Below, piece by piece: positions 1 to 9,823 of a stretch of 64,000 nucleotides of DNA. The translations under genes were made by a program, and so were the position numbers. The stretch's first letter is position 1. Each line of letters begins with the position of its first letter. The DNA is from Aidingimonas halophila (GTDB lineage Bacteria; Pseudomonadota; Gammaproteobacteria; Pseudomonadales; Halomonadaceae), in contig NZ_FNNI01000003.1 of NCBI RefSeq assembly GCF_900106955.1, positions 310,001-374,000 on the forward strand, in the 5' to 3' direction. Under the pieces are notes generated by a model. The model made no database searches. It saw only the letters and a program-made list of their open reading frames with translations, and was not told the origin of the DNA.

Positions 1-39
1 GCGCATTGAGCGGTATTGGCGAGGCTCAGGAAGTAAACG

Positions 40-633
40 ATGTCCTTGATCAACGAACGTCTCGATTTTTCCGCTATCGCCGATCTGTTTCTGCTGCATG
101 GCAGCCTTCAATCGCCCGCCTTTCTCGATGGTCGGCTGGCTGCCAATCTGGGGCTGCACGACATATCCGCAGAGGCGTGGCTGGCTGAGGTCTGCGCCTC
201 CCTGGGCGTCGAACAACCCCGTGATCCCGCCAGTGCGGAAGGGTTTCTGAACTGGCGGCGCCAGGCACTGGAGGCGTTGTCTGCCTCAGAGTTGAATTAT
301 GACCCGCTACTGCCCGACGAGTTGTTCTCATTGACCGAGCAGGCCCGTGGTCTCCAGGAGTGGAGTCAAGGGTTTCTCGAAGTCGTCGATGAAGTGGGCG
401 TGGATAAACGCGAGACGTGGCCGGCGAACTTGCGAGAGGCGCTGGAAGATCTCGAGGCATTGACGGCCATGGAGGTCGAACTCGATGAGGATAGTGACAA
501 CGAGAACGACTTGTTCGCCTTGACCGAGCATGCCCGGATGGTTGCCATGCTGCTGTACACTGAACAACATCCCGGCCAGCCCCAGGTCGATCAAGTGGAA
601 GATCCTTCCGGCGCCGCCAACGAGGAGCACTGA
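40..633 (+). CDS. ygfB: YgfB/UPF0149 family protein
   Basis: 197-residue acidic protein that reads as a UPF0149 (YgfB/YecA-type) all-helical domain over most of its length. It starts MSLINERLDFSAIADLF, and the C-terminal half carries the family's ALEDLEALT and FALTEHARM helices. The AGGAAG about 7 bases upstream supports this ATG. It is followed 5 bases later by pepP and then by ubiH and ubiI, the classic gammaproteobacterial ygfB-pepP-ubiH-ubiI order, so it is probably the first gene of that operon. The biochemical role of the family is poorly defined. I assign it from family resemblance and gene order and see no catalytic motif. Confidence 0.88.
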   Translation: MSLINERLDFSAIADLFLLHGSLQSPAFLDGRLAANLGLHDISAEAWLAEVCASLGVEQPRDPASAEGFLNWRRQALEALSASELNYDPLLPDELFSLTEQARGLQEWSQGFLEVVDEVGVDKRETWPANLREALEDLEALTAMEVELDEDSDNENDLFALTEHARMVAMLLYTEQHPGQPQVDQVEDPSGAANEEH

Positions 634-638
634 TATCC

Positions 639-1970
639 ATGGACAGGCTGTCCCGTCCCGAACCGATTGCACTGGAAGAGTACCGGCAACGTCGTGCCAG
701 TTTGATGGCAACACTTCCGGAAGACAGTGCCATCCTCATGTCATCGGCCTCGCTGGTGACACGCAGTCATGACAGCGATTACCCCTTTCGCCAGGATAGT
801 GATTTTCATTACCTTACCGGCTTTCCCGAACCGGAGGCATTGCTTGTGCTGCTGCCGGATCGGTGCGGAGGGCGAGCGGTGCTGTTCTGTCAGGACCGTG
901 ATCCGACGCAGGAAGCCTGGACAGGACGCCGATACGGAGCCGAAGGCGCCGTTACCGCTTTCGGACTCGATGAGGCCTTCGAGAATGCCGAACGTGAGTC
1001 ACGACTTCCGGAACTGCTGGATGGCCGCCGTTCGCTTTATCTGCCCCTTGATGATAGCCGGACCCGAGCCCTGGCCGACATGAGCCGCACTCGGCTGCTG
1101 GCCAGACAGCGCCAGGGGGCCGTGGCGCCGGTTGCCTATCACGACGTCACGGCAACGCTTCATGAGACTCGCCTGATCAAGAGTGACGCCGAGTTGAAGC
1201 TGATGCGCCATGCCGCGACGATTTCCGCCCGGGCGCATTGTCGAGCCATGCGCGCCGCTCAGGCCGGACTACGGGAATACCATCTGCAGGCCGAAATCGA
1301 GCATGAGTTTCGTTGGCAAGGGGCTTCCGGACCGGCATACGATACGATCGTTGGTAGTGGTGACAATGCCTGTGTGCTGCATTACATCGAGAACGACGAT
1401 GTCTTGAACGACGGTGATCTGGTATTGATCGATGCCGGTGCGGAATTCGATCTCTATGCTGGCGATATTACCCGGACCTTCCCGGTAAGTGGACGGTTCA
1501 GCGATGCCCAGCGGGCGCTCTACGAGGTGGTGCTCCACGCCCAACAGCGCGCCGTGGATGCAGTCCGACCGGATGCCACGCTCGCCGATATTCATGCGGG
1601 AGTTGTCCGTGACCTGACGGCCGGCCTGATCGAGCTGGGATTGTTGTCGGGTGAGCTACAAACCTGCATCGATGACGAGAGTTACCGGCGTTTCTACCTG
1701 CACTCGACCTCGCATTGGTTGGGATTGGATGTCCACGATGTCGGTAGCTATCGCCTCGCCGGAGAGCCTCGTCGACTCGAACCCGGGATGGTGCTGACGG
1801 TCGAGCCGGGGCTCTATATTCCGGATGCTGACGATATTCCCGTTCGCTATCGTGGTATCGGCATTCGCATCGAGGATGATGTGGTCGTCACGACCGAGGG
1901 TGGTGAGGTGTTGACCGCGGCCGTGCCCAAGCAGGTCAGTGACATCGAGGCATGGATGAGCGATGTCTGA
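639..1970 (+). CDS. pepP: Xaa-Pro aminopeptidase (aminopeptidase P II)
   Basis: Cytosolic dinuclear-manganese peptidase that removes N-terminal residues preceding proline. The 443 residues match the usual family length of about 440. An N-terminal AMP_N domain (about 8-140) precedes the pita-bread catalytic domain. All five metal ligands are visible: D265 and D276 (VLIDAGAE and AGDITRT), H359 (STSHWLG), E389 (LTVEPGLY) and E412 (GIRIEDDV). The proton-shuttle histidine in DVHDVG is H366. The ribosome site GAGGAG lies inside the end of ygfB. The 3' end overlaps ubiH by 8 bases, implying translational coupling in the ubi operon. Confidence 0.96.
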   Translation: MDRLSRPEPIALEEYRQRRASLMATLPEDSAILMSSASLVTRSHDSDYPFRQDSDFHYLTGFPEPEALLVLLPDRCGGRAVLFCQDRDPTQEAWTGRRYGAEGAVTAFGLDEAFENAERESRLPELLDGRRSLYLPLDDSRTRALADMSRTRLLARQRQGAVAPVAYHDVTATLHETRLIKSDAELKLMRHAATISARAHCRAMRAAQAGLREYHLQAEIEHEFRWQGASGPAYDTIVGSGDNACVLHYIENDDVLNDGDLVLIDAGAEFDLYAGDITRTFPVSGRFSDAQRALYEVVLHAQQRAVDAVRPDATLADIHAGVVRDLTAGLIELGLLSGELQTCIDDESYRRFYLHSTSHWLGLDVHDVGSYRLAGEPRRLEPGMVLTVEPGLYIPDADDIPVRYRGIGIRIEDDVVVTTEGGEVLTAAVPKQVSDIEAWMSDV

Positions 1971-3174
1971 TTCCGTACAACGGTCTGTCGATATTGCCAT
2001 CGTCGGGGGCGGCCTGGTCGGTGCCAGCCTGGCCTGTGCGTTGACTCCCTACATCGATCGCCATGGCCTCGAAGTGGCCGTCATTGAGGCGGCTCCTTTG
2101 CCCTCGACCTCCGCAACGCCTTATCAACCCAGTTTCGATGCCCGTGCCAGTGCGATTGCGTTGGGGTCGCAACAGCGATTCACGGCCTTTGGTCTATGGT
2201 CGGCCCTGGCTGAGCACGCCGAGCCGATTCGGACCATTCATGTCAGTGAGCGTGGACGCTGGGGCGCAGCGCGTCTCCATGCTCACGAATTGGGGGTCGA
2301 TGCGCTGGGTCATGTGATTCCCAATGCCTGGATAGGTCGCGTGCTGCACCAGCACCTGGAACGGCTATCATTACAGTGGCACTGTCCGGCACGTGTCGAG
2401 TCGATCACAGCCCAAGCCGGTGGACACCGTCTCGTACTGTCGGACGGCTCCGACCTGACAGCGGCGTTGACCGTGCTGGCCGATGGGGGACGTTCGGGGC
2501 TCAAGGAAGCATTGGGAATCGACAGTCAGGCTTCGTCCTATGAGCAGACGGCAGTGATCACGACGGTGGAAGTCAGCCGACCGCATGGCGGTGTGGCCTA
2601 TGAACGTTTCACTCCCGCAGGTCCCCTGGCACTCCTGCCCTTGCGCGGGCAGCGCATGGAACTCGTCTGGACGCATCCTCAGGGCAGCGAGCAAGGCCGG
2701 CTGGGATTGGCGGATGGTGATTTCCTTGCAGCACTGCAGCGTACTTTCGGTGATCGTGTCGGGCGGTTTCGTCGCCTCGGCCAGCGCCACCATTATCCAT
2801 TGTCCCTGGTGACGGCGGAAGAACCGGTTCGCCCCGGCTTGGCAGTACTGGGTAACGCAGCTCACGCGCTGCACCCGGTGGCGGGTCAAGGCTTCAATCT
2901 CGCGTTGCGGGGGGTCACGGATCTCGTGGCAGCACTCGAACATGGGCTCGCTCGCGGGCAATCACCAGGCGATATTTCACTATTGAAGGATTTCGAGCAT
3001 CGACGCATGGTGGATCGTCATAACGTGATCCGATTCAGTGATGGCTTGATTCGGCTCTTCGGTATCGACCATCCGCTGTTGTCGCATGCCCGGGCGGCAG
3101 GGCTGGTCGGTCTCAATATGGTTGGCCCGCTGCGGCGTACTCTGGCGCGTCGGGCCATGGGCATAGAACGTTAA
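1963..3174 (+). CDS. ubiH: 2-octaprenyl-6-methoxyphenol hydroxylase
   Basis: FAD-dependent aromatic hydroxylase of ubiquinone synthesis, 403 residues. The N-terminal dinucleotide-binding motif IAIVGGGLVGASLA lies at about 11-24. A DG motif (VLADGGRSGLKEAL) lies near 170, and the second FAD motif near 295 reads GNAAHALHPVAGQGFNLAL, with GN in place of the more common GD. It overlaps pepP by 8 bases and is followed 4 bases later by a paralogue. In this conserved pair the first gene is normally UbiH and the second UbiI (VisC). The UbiH call rests on order and on closer resemblance to UbiH; paralogues are hard to separate by eye. Confidence 0.9.
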   Translation: MSDSVQRSVDIAIVGGGLVGASLACALTPYIDRHGLEVAVIEAAPLPSTSATPYQPSFDARASAIALGSQQRFTAFGLWSALAEHAEPIRTIHVSERGRWGAARLHAHELGVDALGHVIPNAWIGRVLHQHLERLSLQWHCPARVESITAQAGGHRLVLSDGSDLTAALTVLADGGRSGLKEALGIDSQASSYEQTAVITTVEVSRPHGGVAYERFTPAGPLALLPLRGQRMELVWTHPQGSEQGRLGLADGDFLAALQRTFGDRVGRFRRLGQRHHYPLSLVTAEEPVRPGLAVLGNAAHALHPVAGQGFNLALRGVTDLVAALEHGLARGQSPGDISLLKDFEHRRMVDRHNVIRFSDGLIRLFGIDHPLLSHARAAGLVGLNMVGPLRRTLARRAMGIER

Positions 3175-3178
3175 CGGG

Positions 3179-4426
3179 ATGGTGATGAGACAAGAGACGG
3201 CCGTGCAGCGGACCGAAGTGATCGTCGTGGGGGGCGGAATGGTCGGTACGACGCTGACTGCCCTGCTGGGAGAAGCGGGTGTCTCCGTCGTCCGTATCGA
3301 TGCCAGGGAAGCGCCCATCGAGACCGAGACTGCCGGGCGGGGCTCGCCTGCGTTACGCGTGAGTGCCCTGACTCCCGTGTCACAGCGGCTATTATCGCAC
3401 CTCGGTGTCTGGCCTCGCATGGCAGGCAGACGGGTCACGCCCTATCACCGGATGCTGGTCTGGGACGGGGAAGGCAGCGGTCGCATCCGTTTCAGTGCCG
3501 ATGAAGCCGGGGTCGAGTGTCTCGGGCATATCGTCGAGAATGATGTGACGTTGGCGGCCCTCGAGGCGTGTGTCGCCGACATGCCGAATGTTCACTCCTG
3601 TTTCGGTCATCGAGTGACTGCACTGGAGACGTCGGGCGAGAGGCAATATGTCACGCTCGACGACGATCGGTGTCTATCGGCTCCCTTGGTGGTGGCAGCG
3701 GATGGTGCCGGGTCACCATTGCGTGAGATGGCCGGTATCGACAACAAGGTCCATGAGACGGGTCATCATGCGTTGGTGACTAGCGTGCGTACGGAACGTC
3801 CGCATGGCGGCATGGCCCGGCAGGTCTTCCTTGCCGGTGGGCCGCTGGCTTTCCTGCCATTGACTGTGGATGACGTCCCCAGCTATTGCTCGATCGTCTG
3901 GTCGACGACACCGGACGAAGCGGCCCATTTGCAATCGCTATCTCCGTCGGCGTTGGGGGACGCTCTGGCACGCGACAGCGACGCCTGTCTCGGGCAGGTA
4001 CAAGTGATCGATCGCGTCGTCAGTTTCCCGTTGGCACAGCGCCATGCCCGTCAATATGTGAAGCCGGGGTTCGCCCTGGTGGGGGATGCCGCTCACAGCC
4101 TGCACCCGTTGGCCGGCCAAGGCGTCAATCTGGGATTGATGGATGCGGCGGTACTGGCCGAGGAGTTGCTGGACGCGCGACGACGGGGGGCGGCATTGAG
4201 CGATCCCAGAATACTGTCACGCTACGAGCGACGCCGACGCCCCGACAATACGGCGATGCTGGCACTGATGGATGGCTTTCGGCTGCTGTTCGGTACGCGC
4301 CAACCGACGCTGCGGCTGGCACGCAATCTGGGCCTGTCCAGTGTTGACCGGTTCACGTCACTCAAGCGTTTGTTGATGCACCAAGCGACCGGTGAGCGTG
4401 GCCGGTTGCCGCGGACCTGCCGTTAG
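3179..4426 (+). CDS. ubiI: 2-octaprenylphenol hydroxylase (UbiI/VisC type)
   Basis: Second FAD-dependent ubiquinone hydroxylase, 415 residues. The nucleotide-binding motif VIVVGGGMVGTTLTALLGE is at about 14-32, the DG motif VAADGAGSPLREMAG near 170, and the GD motif LVGDAAHSLHPLAGQGVNLG near 300. It follows ubiH by 4 bases and is the last gene of the operon. It converges on ctpA with a 4-base overlap of the two 3' ends. Two in-frame ATGs lie two codons apart, and I keep the first. UbiI hydroxylates ring carbon 5 in E. coli; the assignment here is by order and similarity. Confidence 0.88.
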   Translation: MVMRQETAVQRTEVIVVGGGMVGTTLTALLGEAGVSVVRIDAREAPIETETAGRGSPALRVSALTPVSQRLLSHLGVWPRMAGRRVTPYHRMLVWDGEGSGRIRFSADEAGVECLGHIVENDVTLAALEACVADMPNVHSCFGHRVTALETSGERQYVTLDDDRCLSAPLVVAADGAGSPLREMAGIDNKVHETGHHALVTSVRTERPHGGMARQVFLAGGPLAFLPLTVDDVPSYCSIVWSTTPDEAAHLQSLSPSALGDALARDSDACLGQVQVIDRVVSFPLAQRHARQYVKPGFALVGDAAHSLHPLAGQGVNLGLMDAAVLAEELLDARRRGAALSDPRILSRYERRRRPDNTAMLALMDGFRLLFGTRQPTLRLARNLGLSSVDRFTSLKRLLMHQATGERGRLPRTCR

Positions 4427-5715
4427 CCATCCTCCGCTGGGCGGCGTTCGAGCACATTGAGCGCTTTAAGCAGATTGAGGGCTTCGCCGAGCTGGTAATC
4501 CTCGCGTGTGCGTTCCCCGCTACGACGCCGTTCACTCTCTTCGTTGCCATTGATCAGATGGCCCTCGAGATCCGATTCTCGCAATTGCAGGCCACTGTCT
4601 TCGGCGACCTCCAGGCGGCCACGCACGACCTCGACATCCGGTTCGATACCACGTGCCTGAATAGAGCGCCCATCGGGGGTGTAGTAGAGTGCCGTCGTCA
4701 GTTTGAGGCCATCACCATTGCCCAATGGCATGACCTGTTGCACGGAGCCCTTGCCGAAGCTATCGGTACCCATGACCACCGCACGGCGCTGGTCCTGCAG
4801 GGCTCCGGCCACGATCTCCGCCGCCGAGGCACTGCCCCCGTTGATCAGAACGACCAGTGGGACATCGGCTGCCACCGTGTCTGAAGACGCGGAGAAACGC
4901 CGGTCGCTGTCTTCCAGGCGTCCCTCGGTGTAGACGATCAGACCGCTGTCGAGAAACGCATCGGCGACATCCACGGCCGATTGCAACACACCGCCCGGAT
5001 TGTTGCGCAAATCCAGTACCAACCCCTCGAGCGGCGCGTCTTCCTGCATGTCCGTGATGGCTTCCTGGACTTGGCTGCCGGTTCGGTTCTGAAATTGACT
5101 GATACGAAGATAGCCGTAGCCTTCTTCGAGGATTTCGTGTTTGACGCTTTCCACACGAATGTTCTCGCGGGTCAGCGTGAGGGTCCGGGGAGAGTCCTCG
5201 CCGTTGCGCATGATGGTGATCTCGACATCCTCCCCGGGATCCCCGCGCATCAACTCCACGGCTTCCTGCAGTGAGAGGTTGTCGGTAGAGGTGTCATCGA
5301 TCCGCAGAATGACATCGCGTGCCTGAATGCCGGCCTCCGAGGCGGGTGTGTCGTCGATTGGCGTGATGACCGTCAACTGACCGTCTTCCATCCCGACTTC
5401 AATACCGATGCCGCCGAATTCCCCTTCGGTGGATTCACGCAGGCTTTCGAACTCCTCCTCATCCAGATAGGCCGAATGCGGATCGAGTTCCCCCAACATG
5501 CCGCGCATGGCATTGCGAAGCAGCGTACTGTCATCGACCTCTTCGACATAGGCTCGCTTGATGCGCTCGAACACCTCGGCAAGTGTCTGGACATCCTCGA
5601 TCGGCAGGTCGTCTTCGATCTCGACGGATGACGTGGTCTGAGCCTGGAGAGGAAGGGGGACCAGCGCTATCGTGAATAACCAGGGAATCATGGATTTGAT
5701 GGTATTGATGGACAT
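4423..5715 (-). CDS. Carboxy-terminal processing protease (S41 family, PDZ)
   Basis: Periplasmic S41 serine protease, 430 residues from the chosen start. The N-terminus (MSINTIKSMIPWLFTIALVP...LQA) is a signal peptide. A PDZ domain follows (about 85-165, with TPASEAGIQARDVI), then the protease core: LDLRNNPGG near 235, the nucleophile motif GGSASAAE near 293-300, and the general-base lysine in SFGKGSVQQ near 322. I chose this internal ATG because GGAG sits 7 bases upstream; the ATG 13 codons earlier has no ribosome site. It lies downstream of envC and gpmI on the same strand, the order seen in many gammaproteobacteria, which suggests a role in cell-envelope maintenance. Confidence 0.92.
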   Translation of the reverse strand: MSINTIKSMIPWLFTIALVPLPLQAQTTSSVEIEDDLPIEDVQTLAEVFERIKRAYVEEVDDSTLLRNAMRGMLGELDPHSAYLDEEEFESLRESTEGEFGGIGIEVGMEDGQLTVITPIDDTPASEAGIQARDVILRIDDTSTDNLSLQEAVELMRGDPGEDVEITIMRNGEDSPRTLTLTRENIRVESVKHEILEEGYGYLRISQFQNRTGSQVQEAITDMQEDAPLEGLVLDLRNNPGGVLQSAVDVADAFLDSGLIVYTEGRLEDSDRRFSASSDTVAADVPLVVLINGGSASAAEIVAGALQDQRRAVVMGTDSFGKGSVQQVMPLGNGDGLKLTTALYYTPDGRSIQARGIEPDVEVVRGRLEVAEDSGLQLRESDLEGHLINGNEESERRRSGERTREDYQLGEALNLLKALNVLERRPAEDG

Positions 5716-5831
5716 TCGAACTCCGCAGACGGACGAGTAAACAGGACTCAGCATAGCGTCTGAACCCAGCGATTATCCAGATCGTGGCGATCTGTCGGTA
5801 ACCTCATTTCGTGGCCGGACAGGGCCGCATA

Positions 5832-6980
5832 TCATCGATTGGCAACCCACCCCTGGGGATCGATCGGATCACCATCACGACGGACCTCGAAATACAAGGC
5901 CGGGGTATCGCGACCACCACTCGTGCCAACGATACCGATAGTCTCTCCCTGGGGGACATTGTCACCGAGCGTAACCGAAAAATGCTGCAAATGGGCATGG
6001 AGCGTCATCACGCCATCGCCATGATCGAGGATCAGCAAGTTGCCGAAGCCCCGCATCCAATCGGCGAACACGACGCGACCTTCATGGACGGCATGTACTG
6101 CAGTTCCCTCCTTGGCCTGAATGACCAAGCCGTTGCGAGCAATTCCCTCGCCAGCGCCGAATACGGAACTGACCTCTCCCTGTACCGGCCAGGGAAGATC
6201 CCCTTGTGTCCGTTCGATGTCAGTGGACGGTGCGGGTTCCTCGAGTCGAGCCATGGCTTCCTGGACTTCAGAGAGAAGTTGTTCGGCATCTTCTCGGTCA
6301 CGCTCCAACGCATCGAGTCGTTCGCTTTCATTGGCATAGCGGGCATCGAGTTTGGCCACCAATGCCTCGCGTTCTTCCATTCGTTCCGCCAGTTCGGCGC
6401 TCCGTTCATCCAGCTCATCACGCAACGCCGACATTTCCTGATCTCGTTGCTGCAGTGTCTCCCGGTTGTCTGCGAGCTCCTCGTCCAGTTCGGCGATCTC
6501 CTCCAATCGCTCGGTACGGGCTCTGGCAAGATGGTTGAGATAGGTCTGTAGCCGGTCCAGGCGAGCCGGGTCATCCTGATTGAGCAGCAGCTTGAGCTCG
6601 GGAGAGGTGCCCAGCCGATAGAGAGCCCCGAACTGTTTGGCGAGTTCGGCCACCTGGTCGTCGCGTTCCGCCTGAAGGGCGTCCCGCTCCTCTTCCAATG
6701 TCCGGATCCGTTCATCGAGATCGCGACGTTCGGCCTGGAGTTCATCCAGACGCCGGTGGGTATCGGCCAGCGCGGTTTCAACGTCGCGTAGCGACTCGCT
6801 TGCCTCGTCTCGAGCCTCATCGGTGTCGGCAAGACGCTCGCCCAGCGTTCGTATCTCGTCACCGATGGTCTCGAGGCGCTCCTTGACTTCCTCTTCACTG
6901 GGCTGGCCGCTCGCCGGTGACCCCATGACGATCAGGGAGAGGGCAATGACAGCGATCAACGGCCATCGGAAAACGCTCAA
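5832..6980 (-). CDS. envC: Murein hydrolase activator EnvC-like protein
   Basis: 382-residue exported protein. A signal peptide (about 1-25, ending PASG) is followed by a long Glu/Arg-rich coiled coil (about 28-250) and a C-terminal LytM/M23 fold (about 275-380). The zinc ligands of active M23 peptidases are degenerate: the first motif reads RNGLVIQAKEGT, without the usual His and Asp, and the last reads LYFEVRR, with Tyr in place of His. That matches EnvC, which activates division amidases (AmiA/AmiB) and does not cut peptidoglycan itself. It lies between gpmI (22 bases upstream) and ctpA (116 bases downstream), all on the minus strand. Confidence 0.9.
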   Translation of the reverse strand: MSVFRWPLIAVIALSLIVMGSPASGQPSEEEVKERLETIGDEIRTLGERLADTDEARDEASESLRDVETALADTHRRLDELQAERRDLDERIRTLEEERDALQAERDDQVAELAKQFGALYRLGTSPELKLLLNQDDPARLDRLQTYLNHLARARTERLEEIAELDEELADNRETLQQRDQEMSALRDELDERSAELAERMEEREALVAKLDARYANESERLDALERDREDAEQLLSEVQEAMARLEEPAPSTDIERTQGDLPWPVQGEVSSVFGAGEGIARNGLVIQAKEGTAVHAVHEGRVVFADWMRGFGNLLILDHGDGVMTLHAHLQHFSVTLGDNVPQGETIGIVGTSGGRDTPALYFEVRRDGDPIDPQGWVANR

Positions 6981-7002
6981 GTCTGCTTTCGTCCCGGTCC
7001 GG

Positions 7003-8583
7003 TCAGTGGGCCTGCCAGTCGATCAGTGCGTGACCGGTCATTTCATCAGGGATCGCTTCTCCCATCATCGCCAACAGCGTCGGGGCGAGATCGCAGAGAC
7101 GACCGCCTTCGCGTAGCTGAGCCGGACGCTCGCCGACATAGACCAAGGGCACTTCGAAGGTCGTGTGAGCGGTATGCGGTGCACCGGTTTCCGGATTGAC
7201 CATTTGTTCGGCATTGCCGTGATCGGCCGTGACCAGACACTCACCGCCGGCCCGTTGTATCGCGTCGATGACACGGCCAAGGCACTGGTCGACAGTCTCG
7301 ATCGCCTTGATAGCGGCATCCAGATCTCCCGTATGACCGACCATGTCGCCATTGGCATAGTTACAAACGATCAGGTCGAATCGGCCGGCATCGATGGCGT
7401 CCACCAGGGTATCGGTCACCTCGAAGGCGCTCATCTCGGGTTTTTCGTCATAGGTCTTGACGTCTCTGGGCGACTGGATCAATTCACGCGTCTCGCCGGT
7501 GAATTCGGCCTCACGCCCGCCGGAGAAGAAAAAGGTGACATGGGCGTATTTTTCCGTCTCGGCGATACGCAGCTGGGTCTTGCCTCGCGACTCCATGACT
7601 TCGCCGAGCGTGTTGCGCAGGTCGACCGGTGGGAAGGCGGCCGGTGCCGGTAGATCAGCAGCGTAACGGGTCAGCATCACCAGGCCGTCAGCGGCGAGTT
7701 GGGGCGTTGCTCGGCGTACGAAACCGCTGAAATCCGGGTCGACGAAGGCGCGAGTCAACTCGCGGGCACGATCAGCACGGAAGTTCGCGAAGATGGCGGC
7801 GTCGCCCTCCTCCATGGTGACCGCTGTGTCATTCGGTCGGATGCTGGTGGCGGATACGAATTCATCGGTCTCGTCACGTTCATAGGCCGCTTGAAGTCCG
7901 GCTTCAGCCGAGGCGGCAACGTGCTCGCCGATACCCTCGGTCGTCAAGCGATAGGCTTTTTCGATGCGCTCCCAGCGGTTGTCGCGATCCATGGCGTAGT
8001 AGCGGCCGATCAGAGAGGCGACGAAGGCGTTGTCGCTACCGAACAGGTCGGCCAGTCGTGCATTGGCCCGCTCGATCGATGCAAGAGCGCTCTTGGGAGC
8101 CGTGTCGCGGCCATCGAGGAAAGCATGAAGATAGAGCCGCTTGGCACCACGGCGTGCGGCCAGTTCGGCGAGTGCGAGAATATGATCCTCATGGCTGTGT
8201 ACGCCGCCCGGTGACAGCAGACCAAGCAGATGCACCGCTTTATCGGCGCCGACAGCGGCGTCGATGGGGGCCGTCAGGACCTCGTTGGTGACGAGCTCAT
8301 CGTCGTCGATCGCCTTGGTGATGCGAGTGAAATCCTGATAGACGATACGGCCGGCGCCCAGATTCATGTGACCGACTTCGGAATTGCCCATCTGTCCGTC
8401 GGGCAGGCCGACATGGCGACCGTCGGTATGTATCAGGGTGCTGGGATAGGTCTGCTGCAGACGATCCATCACCGGTGTAGCGGCAGCGGCCACGGCATTG
8501 GCTGTCGCCGTCGGATTATGGCCGTAGCCATCGAGAATGATCAGCGCAACCGGTCGTGGCGCTGACGAAGGGGCATCGGACAT
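7003..8583 (-). CDS. gpmI: 2,3-bisphosphoglycerate-independent phosphoglycerate mutase
   Basis: Glycolytic dimanganese enzyme interconverting 3- and 2-phosphoglycerate, 526 residues. The alkaline-phosphatase-like core starts ALIILDGYG, with metal ligand D18. The phosphorylated serine is S68 in [20 protein letters not shown] near 450 supplies further metal ligands. The reading frame is open for another 34 codons upstream, but that extension has no homology to the family. The chosen ATG has GAGG about 9 bases upstream and begins just before the conserved core. It is probably the first gene of a gpmI-envC-ctpA unit and is divergent from the rhodanese gene. Confidence 0.95.
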   Translation of the reverse strand: MSDAPSSAPRPVALIILDGYGHNPTATANAVAAAATPVMDRLQQTYPSTLIHTDGRHVGLPDGQMGNSEVGHMNLGAGRIVYQDFTRITKAIDDDELVTNEVLTAPIDAAVGADKAVHLLGLLSPGGVHSHEDHILALAELAARRGAKRLYLHAFLDGRDTAPKSALASIERANARLADLFGSDNAFVASLIGRYYAMDRDNRWERIEKAYRLTTEGIGEHVAASAEAGLQAAYERDETDEFVSATSIRPNDTAVTMEEGDAAIFANFRADRARELTRAFVDPDFSGFVRRATPQLAADGLVMLTRYAADLPAPAAFPPVDLRNTLGEVMESRGKTQLRIAETEKYAHVTFFFSGGREAEFTGETRELIQSPRDVKTYDEKPEMSAFEVTDTLVDAIDAGRFDLIVCNYANGDMVGHTGDLDAAIKAIETVDQCLGRVIDAIQRAGGECLVTADHGNAEQMVNPETGAPHTAHTTFEVPLVYVGERPAQLREGGRLCDLAPTLLAMMGEAIPDEMTGHALIDWQAH

Positions 8584-8724
8584 GCTGTTGGCCTCACTGT
8601 TGGACGTCGAACGTGCCGGTAGCCGGATAAGGGCTCCGGGGTCGCGACTCACGGCTCCTTCAGGCATCATATCGCAGAGCGGCATGGGGCGTCAGCCCGG
8701 CCTCGGATGCAGGCCCCCATCTGG

Positions 8725-8734
8725 TGTATACTAT
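8725..8734 (+). promoter_or_regulatory. Candidate -10 element for the rhodanese-secB unit
   Basis: TATACT at 8727-8732, 72 bases upstream of the rhodanese start in the 220-base divergent gap shared with gpmI. A -35 at the expected distance is poor (TCGGAT, 18-base spacing), so this is a weak candidate. The rest of the gap shows no other feature I can support. Confidence 0.3.
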
Positions 8735-8803
8735 GGCGCGCTCGTCGCCTCTGGCCGCGACGTCAAGACATTTGCGTTTTTTCAACAAGAGTTATCCGAC
8801 CTC

Positions 8804-9226
8804 ATGATCGATCAGCTGTTTGAATTCGTGCAGAACCATCCCCTCCTGGTGGGTGCGTTCCTGTTGGTATTGGCTGCGTGGATTGCTTACGAAGTGAAAA
8901 ACAGCACCAGCAACGGAGTCACCTCAAGCGAAGCGACCCAGTTGATCAATCGCGAAGACGCGGTCGTGATCGACATCCGGGACTCGGGGGATTTCAAGGC
9001 CGGACACATTGCGGGGGCGAAGAATATTCCGCAGAGCCAACTGGACAGCCGCCTCGATAAGCTGGAAAAGTTCAAGGAGACACCGGTGATCGTTGCCTGT
9101 AAGCACGGTCAGGCGTCCGGTGCGGCCCAAGCCAAGCTCGCCAAGGCCGGATTCACTCGAGCTTACAAGCTCAAGGGAGGCATGGCGCAGTGGCAAGCCG
9201 ATAGCCTTCCGGTGGTCAAGAAATAG
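8804..9226 (+). CDS. Membrane-anchored rhodanese domain protein (YibN-like)
   Basis: 140 residues. One N-terminal membrane span (HPLLVGAFLLVLAAWIAY, about 10-27) is followed by a single rhodanese domain (about 38-135) with the persulfide-forming cysteine in VIVACKHGQASG, so it is a potential sulfurtransferase facing the cytoplasm. The frame extends upstream, but the ATG giving MIDQLFEFVQ begins where YibN homologues begin. It lies directly upstream of secB. In E. coli the glutaredoxin gene grxC separates yibN from secB, and here no grxC is present. The substrate is unknown. Confidence 0.88.
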   Translation: MIDQLFEFVQNHPLLVGAFLLVLAAWIAYEVKNSTSNGVTSSEATQLINREDAVVIDIRDSGDFKAGHIAGAKNIPQSQLDSRLDKLEKFKETPVIVACKHGQASGAAQAKLAKAGFTRAYKLKGGMAQWQADSLPVVKK

Positions 9227-9289
9227 CCACATACAACGCGCGACGGCAACGTCAGTTTTTTCGTTTCAGACTCTTTCAAGGACTTCAGT

Positions 9290-9811
9290 ATGGCGGAAGA
9301 TAACAATCAGCCTGAAGACGGCAACCAGCAGGCCGCTGGCGGGCAACAGGACAAGCCGCAGTTACAGTTCTCGCTGCAGCGTATCTATGTCAAGGATATT
9401 TCGTTCGAATCGCCCAGCGCGCCTGAGGTGTTCAAGCAGCCGTTCAAGCCCAAGGTCGGTCTCGATCTCAACACCTTCAGTGAAAAGGTCAGCGATGATC
9501 AGTACGAAGTCGTGATCAAGGTCACCGCCCAGGTGTCACATAGCGAGAGTGGCAATACCTCGTTTCTCGCTGAAATTCAGCAGGCCGGACTGTTCCGCAT
9601 CGGGGGGCTCGAAGGCGAGCAGTTGGAACACACGCTCGAGGCGTTCTGCCCCAATCTGCTCTTCCCCTATGCGCGGGAGTGCATCGACAATCTCGTCAAT
9701 CGTGGCGGTTTCCCACCGTTGATGCTGGCGCCGGTCAACTTCGAAGCGATGTATGCCCGCAAGAAGAAACGGGCTGCTGAACAAGGACAAGGTACCGAAA
9801 CCACTCAGTAA
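9290..9811 (+). CDS. secB: Protein-export chaperone SecB
   Basis: Cytosolic tetrameric chaperone that holds preproteins unfolded and delivers them to SecA. It has 173 residues, with a Gln-rich acidic N-terminal tail (about 1-23) before the conserved core QFSLQRIYVKDISFESPSAP. Family hallmarks include YEVVIKVTAQ, LEHTLEAFCPNLLFPYARE and GGFPPLMLAPVNFEAMY. The tail after about 160 (KKKRAAEQGQGTE) is basic and then polar, as in other SecB proteins. It follows the rhodanese gene by 63 bases and precedes rsmE by 12, with CAAGGAC as ribosome site. Confidence 0.97.
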   Translation: MAEDNNQPEDGNQQAAGGQQDKPQLQFSLQRIYVKDISFESPSAPEVFKQPFKPKVGLDLNTFSEKVSDDQYEVVIKVTAQVSHSESGNTSFLAEIQQAGLFRIGGLEGEQLEHTLEAFCPNLLFPYARECIDNLVNRGGFPPLMLAPVNFEAMYARKKKRAAEQGQGTETTQ

Positions 9812-9823
9812 GGTTCGGCAATC